From: Clostridia bacterium
Lineage (GTDB): Bacteria; Bacillota; Clostridia; Christensenellales; Borkfalkiaceae
DNA: 48,484 nucleotides
Direction of reading: 5' to 3'
Assembly (NCBI GenBank): GCA_017501885.1
Contig: JAFVWA010000183.1
Coordinates: forward strand, 1 to 48,484
In this document: positions 7,132 to 15,484 of the stretch, piece by piece
Position numbering within the stretch: the first letter of the stretch is position 1
Layout: each line of letters starts with the position of its first letter
The notes under the pieces: generated by a model
What the model was told of the DNA's origin: nothing
Seen by the model: only the letters and a program-made list of their open reading frames with translations
The model's database searches: none
Position numbers and translations under genes: made by a program

Positions 7132-8856
7132 TTATTTGTCAAATTTTTTCTTAAATGCGGTTTGAATGTCAGAGTTTATCTCTTTTAGCATTTGGGGGCA
7201 GAGTTTTAGGACTCTGTCGAAAGTGAAAATGCCGTTTATTTCATCTTCTACGTCGGTTAGTTGAGTGTAGACGGTAGAGCATAAGCCGTTTTTCTCTATT
7301 TCGGGGATAACTTCTAAACGGTAGAGTTTTTTATACGCGTTGTTTAGTTTTTCGTTATCCTTAAAAATCTTATATCCAAAAGTCCTTTTAGCAAATGTAT
7401 GTTCGGGATATGCGTAACTGTAACCGCCAAATTCACTAACTGTTAGTGCGCGCTCGTCTTTTTTAAGGCGTAACTTTCTGAAATAGATATGTTTGCTATT
7501 AAAATCTCCTGCGCCCATATCTTGCCAACCGCTTGCGTGGTCGTAAAGTCTTGTTGGATCGTTCTCGCGTAATATCTTGGTAACGTTAACCGCGTCAAAC
7601 TGTCCCCAACCTTCATTAAAGGGGGTGTATACGCATACCGAAGGACAGTTACAAAGTGTTTTTTGCATAAGCAAAGAATCTTTCATGTATTGCGAACGCG
7701 ACTGCTCGTTTCTACCCATCGATTTATAGTTGGTGTCGTTTAGGTGTAAGTTTATAAAGGGCGCGAGCATAATTCTTAAAGTCTTGTAGGGTGCACCGCC
7801 GTTTACCATGTCTTGCCAAACGGTAACACCTAAAACGTCGCAGTAGTAATACCACAATAGGGGTTCGACCTTGGCGTGTTTTCTAAGCATGTTAAAACCT
7901 AAGTTTTTAACGCGTTTTATCTCTTCATAAAAATCAGCGTTGGTTTTTGGCGTGTAGTAACCGCCTTGAAAATATCCTTGGTCTAAAATTCCGTTATAAA
8001 ATATAGGGGTATCGTTAAGCAAAGTAACAGTATATCCGTCTATATTTTTTAAGCTTATTTTTCTAAGCCCAAAATAACTTTCTACCTTGTCTTCGTTGGC
8101 GGTAACCTTAACGGTATAAAGTTCGGGGGTGTCGGTTGACCAGGGTTTACAGTCGGGAATATCTAAAACTAAGCCGTTTTTTCCGCTTTTAGAGTAAAGT
8201 GTGGTGTCTCCGTCTAAAACTTCAACCGTAATTTCATTGATATCGCCAACAAACTCACAGTCTACTTTTAAGGTTTTATTATCGAAGTCGGTGGTAAGTC
8301 GCAAATCTTTGATATAACTTTTGGGAACGCTTTCAAGCCACACCGTTTGCCATATACCGCTTGTGGCGGTATACCAAATGCCACCCCTTTTATATTTTTG
8401 TTTACCGCGCGCGTGCACGGGAGAACTTGCATCATCGGTAACCGCAACTACAATTTGGTTTTGCTCTTTTATATAATCGGTTATATCGAAATAGAAGGGA
8501 AGATAGCCACCTTTATTTTCGCCAACGCTAATTCCGTTTATAAAAACGGTGCATTCTTGATCTACTGCGCCGAAGTTTAGTAAAATTCTGCCACGGTTAA
8601 AGCCGTTTGGCAAACAAAAATCTCTTTTATAATATAAAGTTTGGTCGCTTTTAAGTTGACGGTTAACCCCTGAAAGCTCTGTTTCGGGTGAGTAGGGAAC
8701 AATTATTTTGCCGTCGTAAACGGCTGGGCTTTGTCCGCATGTAATTGCGTATTCCCACTCGCCGTTTAGGCATAAGTAACTGTCTCTTTTAAGTTGAGGT
8801 CTTGGATATTCCAAAAGCGGAATTCCGCTCTTTTCAAATTTTGGGGTAATTATCAT
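7132..8856 (-). CDS. Glycoside hydrolase family 2 (beta-galactosidase/glucuronidase-like)
   Basis: This 574-residue retaining beta-glycosidase has a sugar-binding jelly-roll domain (about 25-175, 'LNGEWEY', 'VFINGISVGENKGGYLPFYFDIT'), an immunoglobulin-like domain (about 180-265) and a TIM barrel (about 270-574). The acid/base is E415 in 'FNEGWGQ' and the nucleophile is E475 in 'SEFGGYS'. There is no signal peptide, so it should act on imported oligosaccharides. It is shorter than LacZ and lacks C-terminal accessory domains. AAGGAG lies 5 nt before the ATG. The N-terminal 'PRPQLKRDSYLCLNGEWEY' matches the 'beta-galactosidase' subgroup common in gut Clostridia and Bacteroidetes; the sugar is not assigned. 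Confidence 0.9.
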   Translation of the reverse strand: MIITPKFEKSGIPLLEYPRPQLKRDSYLCLNGEWEYAITCGQSPAVYDGKIIVPYSPETELSGVNRQLKSDQTLYYKRDFCLPNGFNRGRILLNFGAVDQECTVFINGISVGENKGGYLPFYFDITDYIKEQNQIVVAVTDDASSPVHARGKQKYKRGGIWYTATSGIWQTVWLESVPKSYIKDLRLTTDFDNKTLKVDCEFVGDINEITVEVLDGDTTLYSKSGKNGLVLDIPDCKPWSTDTPELYTVKVTANEDKVESYFGLRKISLKNIDGYTVTLLNDTPIFYNGILDQGYFQGGYYTPKTNADFYEEIKRVKNLGFNMLRKHAKVEPLLWYYYCDVLGVTVWQDMVNGGAPYKTLRIMLAPFINLHLNDTNYKSMGRNEQSRSQYMKDSLLMQKTLCNCPSVCVYTPFNEGWGQFDAVNVTKILRENDPTRLYDHASGWQDMGAGDFNSKHIYFRKLRLKKDERALTVSEFGGYSYAYPEHTFAKRTFGYKIFKDNEKLNNAYKKLYRLEVIPEIEKNGLCSTVYTQLTDVEDEINGIFTFDRVLKLCPQMLKEINSDIQTAFKKKFDK

Positions 8857-8879
8857 GGTTTCTCCTTAAGGTCAAATAC

Positions 8880-8908
8880 ATTTTAATATATCTTTGCTTT
8901 TTTGTCCA
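8880..8908 (-). promoter_or_regulatory. Promoter of the GH2 gene
   Basis: On the minus strand TGGACA (8903-8908) and TAAAAT (8880-8885) are spaced 17 nt, just upstream of the ribosome site. Confidence 0.6.
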
Positions 8909-9007
8909 TACTGCATTCAAAAAAAGCCTGCAAATTGCAAAAAACAATAGAAAAAGCGTAGTAAAACTCATAGAAAACTGCCAAAATAAGGCAATTTCGT
9001 AAAACGT

Positions 9008-9036
9008 TTGACAAACGCGAATATGGGGAGTATAAT
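9008..9036 (+). promoter_or_regulatory. Consensus sigma-A promoter of the CvpA-like gene
   Basis: A perfect TTGACA (9008-9013) and a perfect TATAAT (9031-9036) are separated by exactly 17 nt, implying strong constitutive expression. The AGGAGA ribosome site lies at 9069-9074. Confidence 0.9.
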
Positions 9037-9080
9037 GAACTTGTTGATAAAACAAAACAATTATTTTTAGGAGAAAGTTT

Positions 9081-10448
9081 ATGAACCTTATAGCACTTGT
9101 CATATTGTTGTTTACAGTTGCTTGTTTGTTGTTCGGCGCTCTTTTCGGAATGATGAGAGGTCGTAACCGTTCTATTTTAAGACTTATCATAGTTTTAATT
9201 TGCGGTGTTGCGGCTATCTTCTTAAAAGACGTCGTTGTTGGTATCCTTATGGATTTGGACTTCGTTAAAGAATTTATGGCTGAAATGGTAACTGAATTTA
9301 GCGAAATGGAAGCGTTAACCGAAGTTATTATGGCGTTTATCCGTATCTTATTCGGTTTATTCGTTTACTTGCTTTTATTCTTCGTTCTTCAATTTGTTAC
9401 TTGGATGATCGTATATCCTATCTGCAAGATTTTTGTTAAAAAAGAAGGTATGAGGAAGGCAAAAAGAGAAGCTGCTCAAAACCCACAAGAACATCAAGGC
9501 AAAGAAAAAATCAAAGTCAAGAAGAAAAAGGGTTGGGGCTCACTTATCGGTCTTGGTCAAGGCTTGCTCGTTGCGTTCTTTATCTGCGCACCTTTGACAG
9601 GCTTTGCTTTCCAAGCTTACGGCGTTCTTGCTCCCGTTAAGGACATGATGGCTGAAATGGATAACAGCGAAAGCGCTTACGTTGAGGAACTTGACAGCGT
9701 TTCTCAATACAACGCAACTTTCGATGCTGGTCCTGGTGGCTCTTCTAGTGAAAGCGGTTCAAGTAGCGATAGCGACATGGGAATGCTCAATGACATTATC
9801 GACTTGCTCGGCGGTTTTGTTGACTCTGCTCCCGGTAAAGTTTTCAATGCTGTTGGCGGTTGGTATGCAAACATCGTTACTACCGATACTGAAACTGATA
9901 TTTCTTTAGAAAACATTGTAGAAGTTATCAAAACGACTTCAACCGTTGCTAACGAAGCAACTAACTTAATGGAACTTCTTGAAGACTTCGATCCAGAAGC
10001 AGAAGACGCAACCACAACTATGAGAGCAATCGGCGATAGCCTTATTAAAATTGGCAACACCGTTGATACCATGAGTCAAGAAGGCGTTAAGATTATGAAC
10101 GATATTCTTGCTGATATTGAAAGCATGATTACTGAAAACGTTGACGACGAAGACGCTGACGAGGTTGAAGAACTTTTCAACGAAATCAAGGTTACCGATT
10201 TAAAACTTGCGCCTGCTGGTAATGCAATCAAAGCTATTGCAGACTACATGGACGATGAAACCATGACTCAGGACAAGGCTAACAAGATTGTAAACGGAAT
10301 TGCGCAAAACAAGTTTATGGTTACCCTTGCTGGCGAAACCACTCTTATGGATTTAAGCGAATCTGCTGATAGACAATACTTTGAAATCGCTATTGCAAAC
10401 CAAACGCAATACCAAAGCGAACTTAGAGTAATGTTCGGTTTAGCATAA
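9081..10448 (+). CDS. CvpA-like integral membrane protein with long acidic C-terminal domain
   Basis: This 455-residue protein has four hydrophobic segments (about 4-24, 32-54, 86-112, 155-178). The arrangement 'LFGMMRGRNRSILRL' after helix 1 and 'GWGSLIGLGQGLLVAF' in helix 4 recalls the CvpA (colicin V production) family. A lysine-rich cytoplasmic loop lies between helices 3 and 4. After helix 4 comes a serine/glycine-rich linker ('GGSSSESGSSSDSDMG', about 220-235) and a strongly acidic helical region of about 210 residues, which is much longer than ordinary CvpA. Its role is unknown; membrane or envelope homeostasis is a guess. It is transcribed alone from a perfect promoter and ends at a strong terminator. 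Confidence 0.62.
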   Translation: MNLIALVILLFTVACLLFGALFGMMRGRNRSILRLIIVLICGVAAIFLKDVVVGILMDLDFVKEFMAEMVTEFSEMEALTEVIMAFIRILFGLFVYLLLFFVLQFVTWMIVYPICKIFVKKEGMRKAKREAAQNPQEHQGKEKIKVKKKKGWGSLIGLGQGLLVAFFICAPLTGFAFQAYGVLAPVKDMMAEMDNSESAYVEELDSVSQYNATFDAGPGGSSSESGSSSDSDMGMLNDIIDLLGGFVDSAPGKVFNAVGGWYANIVTTDTETDISLENIVEVIKTTSTVANEATNLMELLEDFDPEAEDATTTMRAIGDSLIKIGNTVDTMSQEGVKIMNDILADIESMITENVDDEDADEVEELFNEIKVTDLKLAPAGNAIKAIADYMDDETMTQDKANKIVNGIAQNKFMVTLAGETTLMDLSESADRQYFEIAIANQTQYQSELRVMFGLA

Positions 10449-10467
10449 GCCTAATTAAAACTTTAAC

Positions 10468-10498
10468 AAAAGCACTTGCTAGCAAGCAAGTGCTTTTT
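10468..10498 (+). terminator. Terminator of the CvpA-like gene
   Basis: A 10-bp stem AGCACTTGCT/AGCAAGTGCT with an AGCA loop is followed by TTTTT. Confidence 0.88.
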
Positions 10499-10533
10499 GC
10501 TTGTAAAAAATTGACAAAAAATAACGTTTGGTA

Positions 10534-10561
10534 TTGACTTTACCGAAGGCTTATGTATAAT
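10534..10561 (+). promoter_or_regulatory. Promoter of the SGNH/RpiB-like operon
   Basis: TTGACT (10534-10539) and TATAAT (10556-10561) are separated by 16 nt. Another TTGACA at 10511-10516 lies upstream without a matching -10. Confidence 0.7.
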
Positions 10562-10590
10562 TAAATTAGTTGTTATTTTAGGAGCAAATT

Positions 10591-11316
10591 ATGAAGATTA
10601 TAGAAAAAATTAAGCAAAAACAACAAGACCTTAGGGCAGTTAAGCCTATTACCATTGCCTTTTTGGGCGACAGCGTTACGCAAGGTTGTTTTGAAATTTT
10701 TTATGAAAGAGATGGTCGCATACAAACTATTTTCGATTATAAAAAAGCGTATAGCACGAGAGTTAAAGAAATTTTAAATATGCTTTACCCTACCGTTCAG
10801 ATAAACGTTATCAACAGCGGTATTAGTGGCGATAGCGCTTCGGGCGGTCTTGAAAGGGTAGACAGAGACGTTTTGGCGTATAATCCAGACCTAGTTGTGG
10901 TAAGTTACGGCTTAAACGACGTTACTTTTGATGATGCAGGACTTGTTAACTATAAAAACGCCTTAGAAGGAATTTTCAAAAAGGTAGTAAGTAGTGGCGC
11001 AGAGTGTATATTTATGTCGCAAAACTATTACAATACAAATTTAAGTCCTCATTTAATCGAAAAAGCAGAAGAACTTGGCCAAACGCTTATGAAAAAGCAA
11101 AACGACGGACTTTTAAAGAAGTATTATCAAGAAGCCATTGCTCTTGCAAAAGAAAATGGCGTTAAGGTTTGCGACGTTTATAAAAAGTGGGAAGCGATGG
11201 AAAAGGGCGGTGTAAATATCACCGAACTCTTGGCGAACAAGTTAAATCACCCTATTCCCGAACTTCACTATTTGTTTGCATATAGTTTAATAGAAGTAAT
11301 GTTTGATTTAGTTTAA
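10591..11316 (+). CDS. SGNH/GDSL-family hydrolase
   Basis: This 241-residue cytoplasmic esterase-fold protein has block I 'FLGDSVTQG' with nucleophile S28, block II 'NSGISGDSASG' with the oxyanion Gly, block III 'SYGLNDVTF' with N109, and H220 in 'LNHP' as block V. The usual Asp three residues before the His is Lys, so the catalytic triad may be a dyad. The family removes acyl groups from sugars, lipids or peptides. Together with the alpha/beta hydrolase two genes downstream it suggests de-esterification of a sugar or glycan. There is no signal peptide. It is first gene of a four-gene operon; AGGAGC lies before the ATG. Confidence 0.85.
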   Translation: MKIIEKIKQKQQDLRAVKPITIAFLGDSVTQGCFEIFYERDGRIQTIFDYKKAYSTRVKEILNMLYPTVQINVINSGISGDSASGGLERVDRDVLAYNPDLVVVSYGLNDVTFDDAGLVNYKNALEGIFKKVVSSGAECIFMSQNYYNTNLSPHLIEKAEELGQTLMKKQNDGLLKKYYQEAIALAKENGVKVCDVYKKWEAMEKGGVNITELLANKLNHPIPELHYLFAYSLIEVMFDLV

Positions 11317-11327
11317 GGAGAATATAT

Positions 11328-11900
11328 ATGAAAAAGGTTAAGGATAAATATTTAGTAGTAGGGGCAGACTTTGCAGGTTACCCCTTAAAAGAAGCGGTTG
11401 TCGCTCACTTAAAAGCAAAGGGTTGGAAAATTGAAGACCTTGGCGTTACGGCTGACAGCGATCCAAACGATACCGAAAATATGTTCCATAGGGTAGGTTT
11501 AAGAGTTGGCGCGCAAATTAGCGAAGGCAATTATGAAAGAGCGTTGATTTTCTGTGGAACGGGTATGGGCATACACATTGCGGCAAGCAAGTGTCCGCAC
11601 GTTCATGCAGGCGTTGTAGAAAGCGTGCCTGCGGCACTCCGCGCTATTACGGGTAACGGTGTAAACGTTCTTGCAATGGGAGCTTTCTACGTTGCTCCAA
11701 GTATGGGTTGTGATATTGCAGACGCATACCTTAACGCAGAACTCGGCTCGGGCTACGAATGGTGGAAAAACTTTTACGAATTCCACAAACTTGCAATTGA
11801 CGAACTCGAAGCCTTTGATTATGAAAAGTATAAGGCAAACGCCTTTAAGGTTGAACACCTTGGCGATTATCCTTTGAAGTTAGAAACTAAACCTGAATAA
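11328..11900 (+). CDS. RpiB/LacA/LacB-family sugar-phosphate isomerase-like protein
   Basis: This 190-residue Rossmann-like protein has the family outline: 'VVGADFAGYPLKEAVVAHL' at the N terminus and the 'CGTGMGIHIAASK' loop with the catalytic Cys at residue 76. In ribose-5-phosphate isomerase B the N-terminal motif is usually GSDHAG and a His sits in the later 'ALCHD' strand. Here these positions read F15 and E99 ('GVVES'), so a pentose-5-phosphate substrate is doubtful. It is longer than RpiB (about 150) through a C-terminal extension rich in aromatic and charged residues. It lies 11 nt after the SGNH gene and 4 nt before an alpha/beta hydrolase. The fold call is firm, the substrate open. 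Confidence 0.85.
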   Translation: MKKVKDKYLVVGADFAGYPLKEAVVAHLKAKGWKIEDLGVTADSDPNDTENMFHRVGLRVGAQISEGNYERALIFCGTGMGIHIAASKCPHVHAGVVESVPAALRAITGNGVNVLAMGAFYVAPSMGCDIADAYLNAELGSGYEWWKNFYEFHKLAIDELEAFDYEKYKANAFKVEHLGDYPLKLETKPE

Positions 11901-11904
11901 ATTT

Positions 11905-12930
11905 ATGGGAAAATATTATTCAGAAGAATTTAGCGCCGTTTCAAAAGAGCGCGATGAATATGAGAAAAGTATAACCGACTTTATTTTTCGTTGCGAAAAG
12001 GGTAAAGAAAAACAAAGGCGAGAGTTTATGTCGCCCGAAGATTACGCTTTATCCCCCGAGCATTTTAGGAACGAGTTTATTAAAATGCTTGGCTTTCCGC
12101 TTAATCTTCCTATTGAAAAGCCAAAGTTAATAAACAAAACTTTTGTAGCAAAAGACGGAGATATAAATATTTACCGCATGCAGTTTGAAGTGCTTGACGG
12201 TATTAAGTATTACGGAATTTTCTTTGAACAGTCAAAGAGCGACGCGCCTTTCTTGATTGGCTTTCACGGGAAGGAAGGCACGCCCGAAGTTTGCAGTAGT
12301 ATTTACAAAGACTCGTCAAACTATAACCACATGATTAGGCGCGCAACCGACAGGGGCGCAAGTGTTTTCGTTGGGCAAAACCTTTTGTGGAACAAAAACG
12401 AGTATAAAGAAGATTACGATAGAGAGTGGGTTGATTCAAGGCTTCGCCGTTTAGGTGGAAGCGTTGTTGCCTTAGAACTTTATATAACTTCTTGCTTGCT
12501 TTCCTATTTTGCAGAAAACCATGGTATAAACATGAATAAGGTGGGGGCGTTTGGTCTTTCATACGGCGGAATGTATACCGTGCTTTTTTCTGCTATCGAC
12601 AAGCGCGTTAAAGCATGCTGTTCTTGTAGTTGGTTTTCAGACACCGACGGACATACCTTTCCCGATTGGTGTCATAAGAATGCAGAGTTTACCTTTGGAA
12701 ACGCGCAAATAGCAGGACTTGTTGCGCCAAGACCTATGGCGCTTGCTATGGGTAACGCCGACCAAATATTTAACGGACAAGGCACACTTTTAGAAGGCGA
12801 GATGGTTAAAGAATACTATAAGGCCTTTAACAAGCAAGACAACCTTATTTGCTATCTTTTTGACGGCGTTCACGAATTTGATACTACCGACAAGGGATTA
12901 AACTTTTTGTTTGAGGCATTAAATGACTAA
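11905..12930 (+). CDS. Alpha/beta-hydrolase (acetyl xylan esterase/dienelactone hydrolase-like)
   Basis: This 341-residue serine hydrolase has the oxyanion region 'FLIGFHGKEGTPE' (about 116-128), the nucleophile elbow G217-L-S219-Y-G221, the acid D286 ('MGNADQIF') and H323 ('GVHEF'), a complete triad in correct order. About 90 N-terminal residues precede the core fold. No signal peptide is seen. It overlaps the next gene by 8 nt and follows the RpiB-like gene by 4 nt, so the four genes are one operon. An esterase acting on an imported acylated sugar is a reasonable inference, but substrate cannot be read. Confidence 0.82.
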   Translation: MGKYYSEEFSAVSKERDEYEKSITDFIFRCEKGKEKQRREFMSPEDYALSPEHFRNEFIKMLGFPLNLPIEKPKLINKTFVAKDGDINIYRMQFEVLDGIKYYGIFFEQSKSDAPFLIGFHGKEGTPEVCSSIYKDSSNYNHMIRRATDRGASVFVGQNLLWNKNEYKEDYDREWVDSRLRRLGGSVVALELYITSCLLSYFAENHGINMNKVGAFGLSYGGMYTVLFSAIDKRVKACCSCSWFSDTDGHTFPDWCHKNAEFTFGNAQIAGLVAPRPMALAMGNADQIFNGQGTLLEGEMVKEYYKAFNKQDNLICYLFDGVHEFDTTDKGLNFLFEALND

Positions 12931-13387
12931 AATTTTATTTGTTTGCTACGGAAATATATGCCGTTCCCCTATGGCGGAATTTATAATGAAAGACTTGGTG
13001 GAAAGAAATGGACTTAAAAAAGAGTTCTATATCGAGTCTGCTGCAACCAGCACTGAAGAACTCGGAAACCCCGTTCATCGCGGAACAAGAGCTATACTTG
13101 ACAGGCTTAATATAGACTACTCGAAAAAGCGCGCTCGTCAAATTGTAAAAGCCGACTACGATAAGTTTGATTTTATAGTGGGAATGGACGAGATGAATAG
13201 ACGCGACATGACAAGGTTTTTTGGTGGGGATAAGGACAATAAGATTTCACTTCTTCTCGATTTTACCGACTCGCCAAGAGACGTTGCAGACCCTTGGTGG
13301 ACGCATAATTTTGAAGTAACTTTCGACGATATCACGCGCGGAACGGCAGGTCTTTTTGCAAAAATAAAAAACTTGAAAAAACTTTGA
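12923..13387 (+). CDS. Low-molecular-weight protein-tyrosine phosphatase family
   Basis: This 154-residue cytoplasmic phosphatase has the P-loop C8-YGNIC-R14-S at the N terminus and the general-acid Asp at D123 in 'VADPWW' (canonical DPYY or DPYG). Length is typical. It may dephosphorylate protein tyrosine or arginine, or a sugar phosphate. The operon with an SGNH hydrolase, an RpiB-like isomerase and an esterase makes a metabolite-phosphate role at least as likely as signalling. It begins inside the preceding gene (8-nt overlap), so translation is coupled. Confidence 0.9.
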   Translation: MTKILFVCYGNICRSPMAEFIMKDLVERNGLKKEFYIESAATSTEELGNPVHRGTRAILDRLNIDYSKKRARQIVKADYDKFDFIVGMDEMNRRDMTRFFGGDKDNKISLLLDFTDSPRDVADPWWTHNFEVTFDDITRGTAGLFAKIKNLKKL

Positions 13388-13406
13388 TAAATTTTCAAAA
13401 ACCCTA

Positions 13407-13435
13407 TTGACAAGGTGTTTTATAAATGTTAAACT
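13407..13435 (+). promoter_or_regulatory. Promoter of the ABC transporter gene
   Basis: TTGACA (13407-13412) and TAAACT (13430-13435) are 17 nt apart, starting about 20 bases after the phosphatase stop codon. Confidence 0.65.
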
Positions 13436-13445
13436 CAAACTAATC

Positions 13446-13476
13446 AAAGGCTTTAATCGTTAAGGTTAAAGCCTTT
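13446..13476 (+). other. Stem-loop at the extreme 5' end of the ABC transporter mRNA
   Basis: An 11-bp perfect stem AAAGGCTTTAA/TTAAAGCCTTT with a 9-nt loop begins a few bases after the predicted transcript start. Only four T residues follow, so it is a weak terminator at best. It may be an mRNA-stabilising 5' hairpin or an attenuator. Confidence 0.6.
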
Positions 13477-13506
13477 TACATACTCTTTCGCACGAGGTGT
13501 TTTAGT

Positions 13507-15390
13507 ATGAGTAAATCAGACGTGGCAGACGTTCCCTTAGGCAAAACTCAAAAAGAAACTATACCAGACTACGATTGGTTATTTAACGAAGATTCGGACA
13601 GAGACAGAAAGAAAAGCAGATTTTTATCTAAGATTATAAAGATAAACATCAAGCCTATTCTTTTATCTCTGTTTATTTATTTGTTTCAATCGTTGCCCGT
13701 TTATATGATTCCCCTTTGCACGGCGGATATTATAAACACGGTAACCGGCTCTATTAGCACGGGGGTTACCGATGCCGTTTGGCTAAGAATTGGTATAAAC
13801 GTTGCAATCGTGCTATTTTGTATTATTCTAAACGTTCCGTCTACCGTTCTTAGGTGGAAGGTTGCGAGCAAGATGCTTAGAAGGACGAGCGCAGGTATTA
13901 GAATGGCGCTTGTTAGAAAACTTCAAAGTTTATCCATAACCTACCACAAGGATATGCAAACGGGTAAAATTCAAGCAAAGTTCCTTCGCGATATGGATAC
14001 GCTGGACAGCTTTTTCTCCACCATGATACACGGCTTTTTGCTTCACGTCATAACTCTTATTATATACGTGGTAATTGCAGTTATTAAAAACGGTTGGGTG
14101 TCGCTTTTCTTCCTTTTGATTGTTCCGTTTAACGTGCTACTTCGAAACGCATTCTATAAAAAGATACGCGCCGTTAATAGAGATTACCGCGTCAATGCCG
14201 AAGGCATGAGCGCAAAACTGACGTCCATGATGGAAATGATACCCGTTACTAAATCGCACGGGTTAGAAAGCGAAGAAATTTATTCTGTTCAAAACACCGT
14301 CCAAAAGGTTGAAAAATCGGGCATTAAAATGGATAAGACAATTGCTAACTTCGGCGCATGGTCGTTCGTCGTTAACAACGTGCTTTCAATAATGTGCTTG
14401 ACTTTCTGCGCTGTGCTTTGCTTAAACGGTGTAGGCGGAATGCAAGTTGGCGACATCGTGTTGTTCCAGTCAATGTTTACGCAAATTAGCAGTGCTGTTT
14501 CTGCGCTCGTTAACTCTATGCCACAAATTTACGCGGGCAGAGAAGCCGTTGACTCTATCTCTGAACTTATGAATTCTTCTGACGTAGAAAGAAACATAGG
14601 TAAACCAACCGTTCCAACTATCAAAGGGGAAATTCAGTTTAATAACGTAAACTATAAGTATCCTAACACCGACCAACTCGTTATTAAAGACTTTTCGCTC
14701 GACGTTAAAGCGGGTGAGTGTATTGCAGTAGTTGGGCCGTCTGGCTCGGGTAAGTCTACTCTTATAAATATGATTATAGGGTTTTTACCACCCACTTCGG
14801 GAACTGTTAAGATTGACGGCAAGGATATGTCGGGAATAAACCTTTCAGAGTATCGCCACCATATTTCAGTTGTTCCACAAAACAGTATTTTGTTTTCGGG
14901 AACTATAAAAGAAAACATTACCTACGGGTTAAGCCATTACTCAGAGCAAGACCTTGAAAAGGTTTTAGAAATGGCTAACATAAACGAGTTTTTGGCAGAA
15001 CTTCCACAAGGTATAAACACCGTTGTTGGCGAACATGGTGATAAACTTTCGGGTGGACAACGTCAGCGTATCAGTATAGCAAGGGCGCTTATAAGAAATC
15101 CGCAAATTCTTATACTTGACGAAGCGACGTCTGCGCTCGACAACATTTCCGAATACCACGTTCAAAAGGCAATCTCGACGAGTATTCAGGGAAGAACCAC
15201 CTTTATCGTTGCGCATAGACTTTCTACCATTAGAAACGCAGATAGAATTTTAGTTATGGAAAACGGCGAGTGCGTGGAAAGTGGAACTTATGAAGAGCTT
15301 ATTGCAAAGAAAGGCAAGTTCTTTGAACTTAAAAACTTAAACGATATGACGAGCAAAAAAGTTGAAGCCGATATGGACAAGCTTGCGTAA
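13507..15390 (+). CDS. ABC exporter half-transporter (permease fused to ATPase)
   Basis: This 627-residue protein has a type IV exporter membrane domain (about 45-345, six helices) and a nucleotide-binding domain (about 370-600). Walker A is 'GPSGSGKST' at 410-418, the signature 'LSGGQRQR' begins near 514, and Walker B is 'ILILDEATSALD', with the H-loop in 'IVAHRLST'. A 40-residue charged N-terminal tail precedes the first helix. Only one half-transporter gene is present, so it should work as a homodimer. Substrate is not evident; lipids, peptides or drugs are the usual cargo. The ribosome site GAGGTG lies before the ATG. Confidence 0.93.
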   Translation: MSKSDVADVPLGKTQKETIPDYDWLFNEDSDRDRKKSRFLSKIIKINIKPILLSLFIYLFQSLPVYMIPLCTADIINTVTGSISTGVTDAVWLRIGINVAIVLFCIILNVPSTVLRWKVASKMLRRTSAGIRMALVRKLQSLSITYHKDMQTGKIQAKFLRDMDTLDSFFSTMIHGFLLHVITLIIYVVIAVIKNGWVSLFFLLIVPFNVLLRNAFYKKIRAVNRDYRVNAEGMSAKLTSMMEMIPVTKSHGLESEEIYSVQNTVQKVEKSGIKMDKTIANFGAWSFVVNNVLSIMCLTFCAVLCLNGVGGMQVGDIVLFQSMFTQISSAVSALVNSMPQIYAGREAVDSISELMNSSDVERNIGKPTVPTIKGEIQFNNVNYKYPNTDQLVIKDFSLDVKAGECIAVVGPSGSGKSTLINMIIGFLPPTSGTVKIDGKDMSGINLSEYRHHISVVPQNSILFSGTIKENITYGLSHYSEQDLEKVLEMANINEFLAELPQGINTVVGEHGDKLSGGQRQRISIARALIRNPQILILDEATSALDNISEYHVQKAISTSIQGRTTFIVAHRLSTIRNADRILVMENGECVESGTYEELIAKKGKFFELKNLNDMTSKKVEADMDKLA

Positions 15391-15403
15391 GCAAAGTAAA
15401 AAC

Positions 15404-15434
15404 AAAAAGAGCGTTGACAAACGCTCTTTTTTTG
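15404..15434 (+). terminator. Terminator of the ABC transporter gene
   Basis: The stem AAAAAGAGCGT/ACGCTCTTTTT is followed by further T residues. The next promoter's -35 element begins at the end of the stem's 5' arm and runs through the loop. Confidence 0.88.
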
Positions 15435-15442
15435 TTTAGAAT
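15414..15442 (+). promoter_or_regulatory. Promoter of the 15485 gene, interlocked with the terminator
   Basis: TTGACA (15414-15419) and TAGAAT (15437-15442) are 17 nt apart. The -35 lies in and beside the terminator loop. Confidence 0.75.
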
Positions 15443-15484
15443 ATATCAGTAAGTTATCAACTTTTTCGTTGGAGAGAATATAAT

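Noticed and set aside
8834-9190. Long minus-strand ORF between the GH2 and CvpA-like genes.
   Set aside because: It covers two well-formed promoters and the start of the CvpA-like gene and encodes no recognisable protein.
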